A stretch of 9,295 bases of DNA from contig SKJD01000412.1 of the NCBI GenBank assembly GCA_007116095.1, forward strand, positions 1 through 9,295, written 5' to 3'. This DNA comes from Candidatus Hydrogenedentota bacterium. GTDB lineage: Bacteria > Hydrogenedentota > Hydrogenedentia > Hydrogenedentales > SCBR16-9. Shown here one piece after another: positions 6,865-9,295 of the stretch; position 1 is the first letter of the stretch, and the number at the start of each line of letters is the position of its first letter. The position numbers and the translations under genes were made by a program. The notes under the pieces are model-generated. The model saw only the letters and a program-made list of their open reading frames with translations. It did not search any database and was not told the DNA's origin.

Positions 6865-7233
6865 ATGAGCCGTTTTCGTGCATTGGTTGAAGAGGCGAAA
6901 ACCCGCGTATCCGAGATGGAACAGGCCACTTTGTGCGATAAACTTGCCCGAAAGGAGCCGCTTTGCCTGATCGACGTTCGGGAGCGCGATAACTGGGAAA
7001 AAGGGCATATCACAGGCGCCCAACACCTGGAAAAGGGGGTGCTGGAGCTGAAGATAGAGGAAATGGCGCCGGACCCGGAGACCGAAATTGTACTCTACTG
7101 CGGTGGTGGCTCCAGGGCGGCCCTGGCCGCCGAATCCCTCCAGCGCATGGGCTACAAGCGCGTCGCTTCCCTCGCCGGCGGCTTTCGCGGTTGGAAAGCC
7201 GCCAAACTTCCTGTGGATGGGGAAGGCGCGTAA
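6865..7233 (+). CDS. Single-domain rhodanese-like sulfurtransferase
   Basis: The 122-residue protein is one rhodanese domain, a cytoplasmic fold that carries sulfur as a persulfide on a cysteine. It contains LIDVRERDNWEKGHITGAQHL (35-55 region, with the usual DVRE at 37-40 and GHI-GA) and the active-site loop CGGGSR (79-84), giving Cys79 as the persulfide carrier and Arg84 closing the loop. AGGFRGWKAAKLPV near the C-terminus is the standard end of the domain. The start ATG 6865 is chosen because ACAGGAGA lies 11 bases upstream; the frame is open back to 6796 but the extra residues look unlike the family. The stop is TAA followed at once by a second TAA. The gene stands alone on the plus strand, convergent with the xylB block. 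The acceptor of the sulfur is unknown. Confidence 0.93.
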   Translation: MSRFRALVEEAKTRVSEMEQATLCDKLARKEPLCLIDVRERDNWEKGHITGAQHLEKGVLELKIEEMAPDPETEIVLYCGGGSRAALAAESLQRMGYKRVASLAGGFRGWKAAKLPVDGEGA

Positions 7234-7296
7234 TAACGAGCCCGGATATGCCGTAGCAACGAACCCTATACGCTACCTGCCCCTTGGGAGAATTTA

Positions 7297-7746
7297 CTAC
7301 GCTTCTTCCGGTTTCACGCCGGTGATGAACTGCTGGATGGCCAGCAGCAGATCGTCACCCAAGATTTCGTCCAGGGGCAGAGGCGCGCCCATTTCCTGGG
7401 CAATCTGGAGGGCCCGCTGTGCCACATCGGCCATCTGAACCGCCAGCTCCGGTTGCTGCTTCCAAAACGCCCCGTCGACGCCCAGCACGGCGGTCAGGAG
7501 ATCACCGGGGTGCGCCACGGCCTCCAGCATGGGGTCGGCTTGCAGGCGCTCAACCGCCAGCGGCAGGGTCCAGGGCAGGCCGGTGTGGGTGCTGATGCAA
7601 AGGTAGACCTCTTCGTTGCTGAAGCGACCGAAGCGTTTACTGTAGAGCTTCGTCAGCAACTTCTGCACGCGACGGTTGGTCTCCGGCAATTCGGCCTCCA
7701 CCGCGGCCAGGCTCAGGTCCGGGTCCACCCGCCATTTATCGCTCAT
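7297..7746 (-). CDS. Small protein resembling CDI-system immunity proteins (function uncertain)
   Basis: The 149-residue soluble protein has no signal peptide or membrane segment. Its middle resembles contact-dependent growth inhibition (CDI) immunity proteins as I remember them: a run with L-PLA-E-L-ADP (about 61-72), then HPGDLLTAVLGVD (79-91) and FW--QPEL (94-101). The key pieces are the invariant-looking PGDLL and the FW pair. The N-terminal half (LPETNRRVQKLLTKLYSKR) is basic and helical. The C-terminal 25 residues are rich in Leu, Asp and Glu. The start ATG overlaps the xylB stop by four bases (ATGA), so translation is probably coupled. No CdiA, CdiB or toxin gene is visible. It may be an orphan immunity protein or a housekeeping relative of that fold. 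The CDS itself is secure (coding overlap, clean frame); the family call rests on memory of the motif pattern. Confidence 0.6.
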   Translation of the reverse strand: MSDKWRVDPDLSLAAVEAELPETNRRVQKLLTKLYSKRFGRFSNEEVYLCISTHTGLPWTLPLAVERLQADPMLEAVAHPGDLLTAVLGVDGAFWKQQPELAVQMADVAQRALQIAQEMGAPLPLDEILGDDLLLAIQQFITGVKPEEA

Positions 7747-9266
7747 TCAATCTTCTCCGCAATGCGCCGGTAGGCAGGGGCCAGGGCTGTGTACAGAGCC
7801 TGGTATTCCGCGAACCAGCCGTCGTAGGCCTTTTCATGCTCGGGGATGGGCTGGAGCCGATCGGTCTCGTGGATGATCGCGTCGCAGGCGCCCTCGACGG
7901 AGTCATGTAATCCGGCGGCCACACTGGCCAGGATGGCTGCGCCGTAGGCCGGTCCTTCGTCGACGTTGATGGTGACCATGGGCACATGCCCGGAGTCCGC
8001 AAGAATTTGCCGCCAGAAGGGACTGCGCGCACCCCCGCCCGAGGCCCGCACTTCGTCTGCCGGGATGCCCATGCCCCGGATAATGTCGAGGCTGTCGCGC
8101 ATCGCGTAAGCGACGCCTTCCAATACGGCCCGGGCCATGTGGGGCTTTTTGTGGCGCAGGGACAGTCCAACCCAGGCGGCCTTGGCAAAGGGATCCTTGT
8201 GTGGTGTGCGCTCGCCCGTGAGGTAGGGCAGGAAGAGCAATCCTTCCGCGCCCAGAGGAGCCTGGGCTGCCGCAGCGGTAATGTATTCGTAGGGATCGCG
8301 GCCGGTCTGTGCGGCCACGGCGCGTTCTTCGGCGCAGAGGGCGTCGCGATACCACTGCAACGCCCCGCCCGCGCTCAGCACAACGCCCATGGTGTGCCAT
8401 TTTCCGGGCACCGCGTGGCAGAAGGTATGCACGCGGCCTTCGGGATCGGTGTGGACGTCCTCGGAGAAGGCAAAGACCACGCCGCTGGTGCCGAGGGAGG
8501 CTGAGACGACACCCGGACGCACGACGCCACAACCCACGCCACCGGCCGCGCAATCACCCCCGCCCGCAACCACGGGCAAGCCTTCCGGCAGCCCGGTCTT
8601 CTGGGCAGCGGCGGCCGAGAGCTTGCCGGTCACTTCGGTCCCTTCGTAGGAAGGCGGCATCCAGTCCGCATCGATTTTGAGCAACGAAAGCAGTTCCTTG
8701 CTCCAGGTGCGGTTGTTCACGTCAAAGAGCAAGGTGCCGGAGGCGTCGGCGACATCGGTGGCGTATTCGCCCGTGAGGCAGAAGCGGATATAGTCCTTGG
8801 GCAGCAGCACCTTCTTCACGCGCTCATAGACTGCCGGCTCGTTGTCGCGAAGCCAGAGGATTTTCGGTGCGGTGAAGCCGGTCAAGGCCGGGTTGGAGAC
8901 AAGCTCCAACAGTTTCTGTTCGCCGACCTGGCTGTTGATGGCGTCGCATTGGGCGGCGGTGCGCTGGTCGCACCAGAGAATGGCCGGGCGCAGCACCTTA
9001 TTGTCGGCGTCGAGAAAGACGGAGCCATGCATCTGGCCGGTAAGACCCAGCCCTTTCACATCGCTGATATTGATTTTCGTCGCCAGCTCGGCCAACGCGC
9101 TGTAGGCGGCCTGTTCCCAGTCCCCCGGGTCCTGTTCCGCCCAGTTGGGTTTGGGGCTGTGCAGTGGATAGGTAACCAAGGCCGAGGCCAGTAATTTTCC
9201 CGACGCATCCATGGCGATGGCTTTGGTGCCGCTGGTGCCTACATCCAGTCCGAGTACAATTCCCAT
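7743..9266 (-). CDS. xylB: Xylulokinase
   Basis: XylB phosphorylates D-xylulose with ATP to D-xylulose 5-phosphate, which enters the pentose phosphate pathway. The product is 507 residues, a normal length for the family. It begins with LGLDVGTSGTKAIAMD (5-20, phosphate-binding strand with Asp8), followed by LTGQMHGSVFLD (75-86), AILWCDQRT (95-103) and SNPALTGFTAPKILWL (124-139), all xylulokinase hallmarks. The catalytic-base region is AGGGDCAAGGVG, with Asp238. ASLGTSGVVFA, PYLTGERTPHKDP, GVAYAMRDSLDIIR and ASGGGARSPFWRQILAD complete the FGGY C-terminal domain. The start ATG 9266-9264 follows AGGGGAGGT at 9285-9277, a strong ribosome-binding sequence. The gene is followed with a 4-base overlap by the immunity-like gene. 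Any xylA or regulator must lie outside the window. The usual residue after the catalytic Asp is often Asn; here it is Cys. Confidence 0.97.
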   Translation of the reverse strand: MGIVLGLDVGTSGTKAIAMDASGKLLASALVTYPLHSPKPNWAEQDPGDWEQAAYSALAELATKINISDVKGLGLTGQMHGSVFLDADNKVLRPAILWCDQRTAAQCDAINSQVGEQKLLELVSNPALTGFTAPKILWLRDNEPAVYERVKKVLLPKDYIRFCLTGEYATDVADASGTLLFDVNNRTWSKELLSLLKIDADWMPPSYEGTEVTGKLSAAAAQKTGLPEGLPVVAGGGDCAAGGVGCGVVRPGVVSASLGTSGVVFAFSEDVHTDPEGRVHTFCHAVPGKWHTMGVVLSAGGALQWYRDALCAEERAVAAQTGRDPYEYITAAAAQAPLGAEGLLFLPYLTGERTPHKDPFAKAAWVGLSLRHKKPHMARAVLEGVAYAMRDSLDIIRGMGIPADEVRASGGGARSPFWRQILADSGHVPMVTINVDEGPAYGAAILASVAAGLHDSVEGACDAIIHETDRLQPIPEHEKAYDGWFAEYQALYTALAPAYRRIAEKIE

Positions 9267-9276
9267 GTTATGAATA

Positions 9277-9285
9277 ACCTCCCCT
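9277..9285 (-). promoter_or_regulatory. Ribosome-binding site of xylB
   Basis: AGGGGAGGT on the minus strand lies ten bases before the xylB ATG. It fixes the start at 9266. The window ends ten bases further, so no promoter can be judged. Confidence 0.7.
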
Positions 9286-9295
9286 GTTTAAGTCG

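Noticed and set aside
7234..7296. GTAGC/GCTAC arms between the rhodanese gene and the immunity-like gene, as a bidirectional terminator
   Set aside because: The stem is only five base pairs with a 14-base loop, and neither strand has a T-run after it.

Overview
The window is a fairly GC-rich bacterial segment dominated by sugar catabolism, with most genes on the minus strand. It holds four minus-strand transcription blocks and one plus-strand gene. The gene set (family 1 sugar-binding protein, L-rhamnose mutarotase, L-ribulokinase, xylulokinase, and an acyl-CoA synthetase/GNAT fusion) suggests a free-living, plant- or polysaccharide-sugar-using heterotroph. The taxon cannot be fixed from the sequence. 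A Gram-negative saprophyte, for example from the PVC or Hydrogenedentes-like groups, is a guess only. There is no rRNA, tRNA, CRISPR array, insertion sequence or phage gene.

Layout on the + coordinate. 1-449 (-): N-terminal part of a sugar ABC transporter solute-binding protein that runs off the left edge. 651-965 (-): rhaM, L-rhamnose mutarotase, with a plausible promoter just upstream. 966-1488: a 523-base gap with no convincing gene. 1489-3186 (-): araB, L-ribulokinase. 3187-3467: araB leader with a perfect palindrome over a possible -10 box, then a strong terminator at 3384-3435 for the gene beyond it. 3468-6251 (-): a 927-residue NDP-forming acyl-CoA synthetase fused to a C-terminal GNAT acetyltransferase. 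6252-6864: a 613-base divergent intergenic region with several perfect inverted repeats. 6865-7233 (+): a single-domain rhodanese. 7297-7746 (-): a small protein that resembles CDI-type immunity proteins. 7743-9266 (-): xylB, xylulokinase, overlapping the small gene by ATGA.

How the genes fit together: the binding protein would capture a sugar outside the cytoplasmic membrane. RhaM interconverts L-rhamnose anomers, AraB phosphorylates L-ribulose, and XylB phosphorylates D-xylulose, so that arabinose and xylose carbon enters the pentose phosphate pathway. The matching isomerases, epimerase, aldolase and regulators are not in the window. The acyl-CoA synthetase/GNAT fusion may link acetyl-CoA and ADP/ATP status to protein acetylation. 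Unlike E. coli PatZ as I remember it, it keeps the catalytic histidine of active acyl-CoA synthetases. The main points of interest are that fusion, the orphan immunity-like protein coupled to xylB, the inverted-repeat cluster at 6346-6521, and a nine-base G/C homopolymer next to the signal segment of the binding protein. I found no clearly new multi-gene system.
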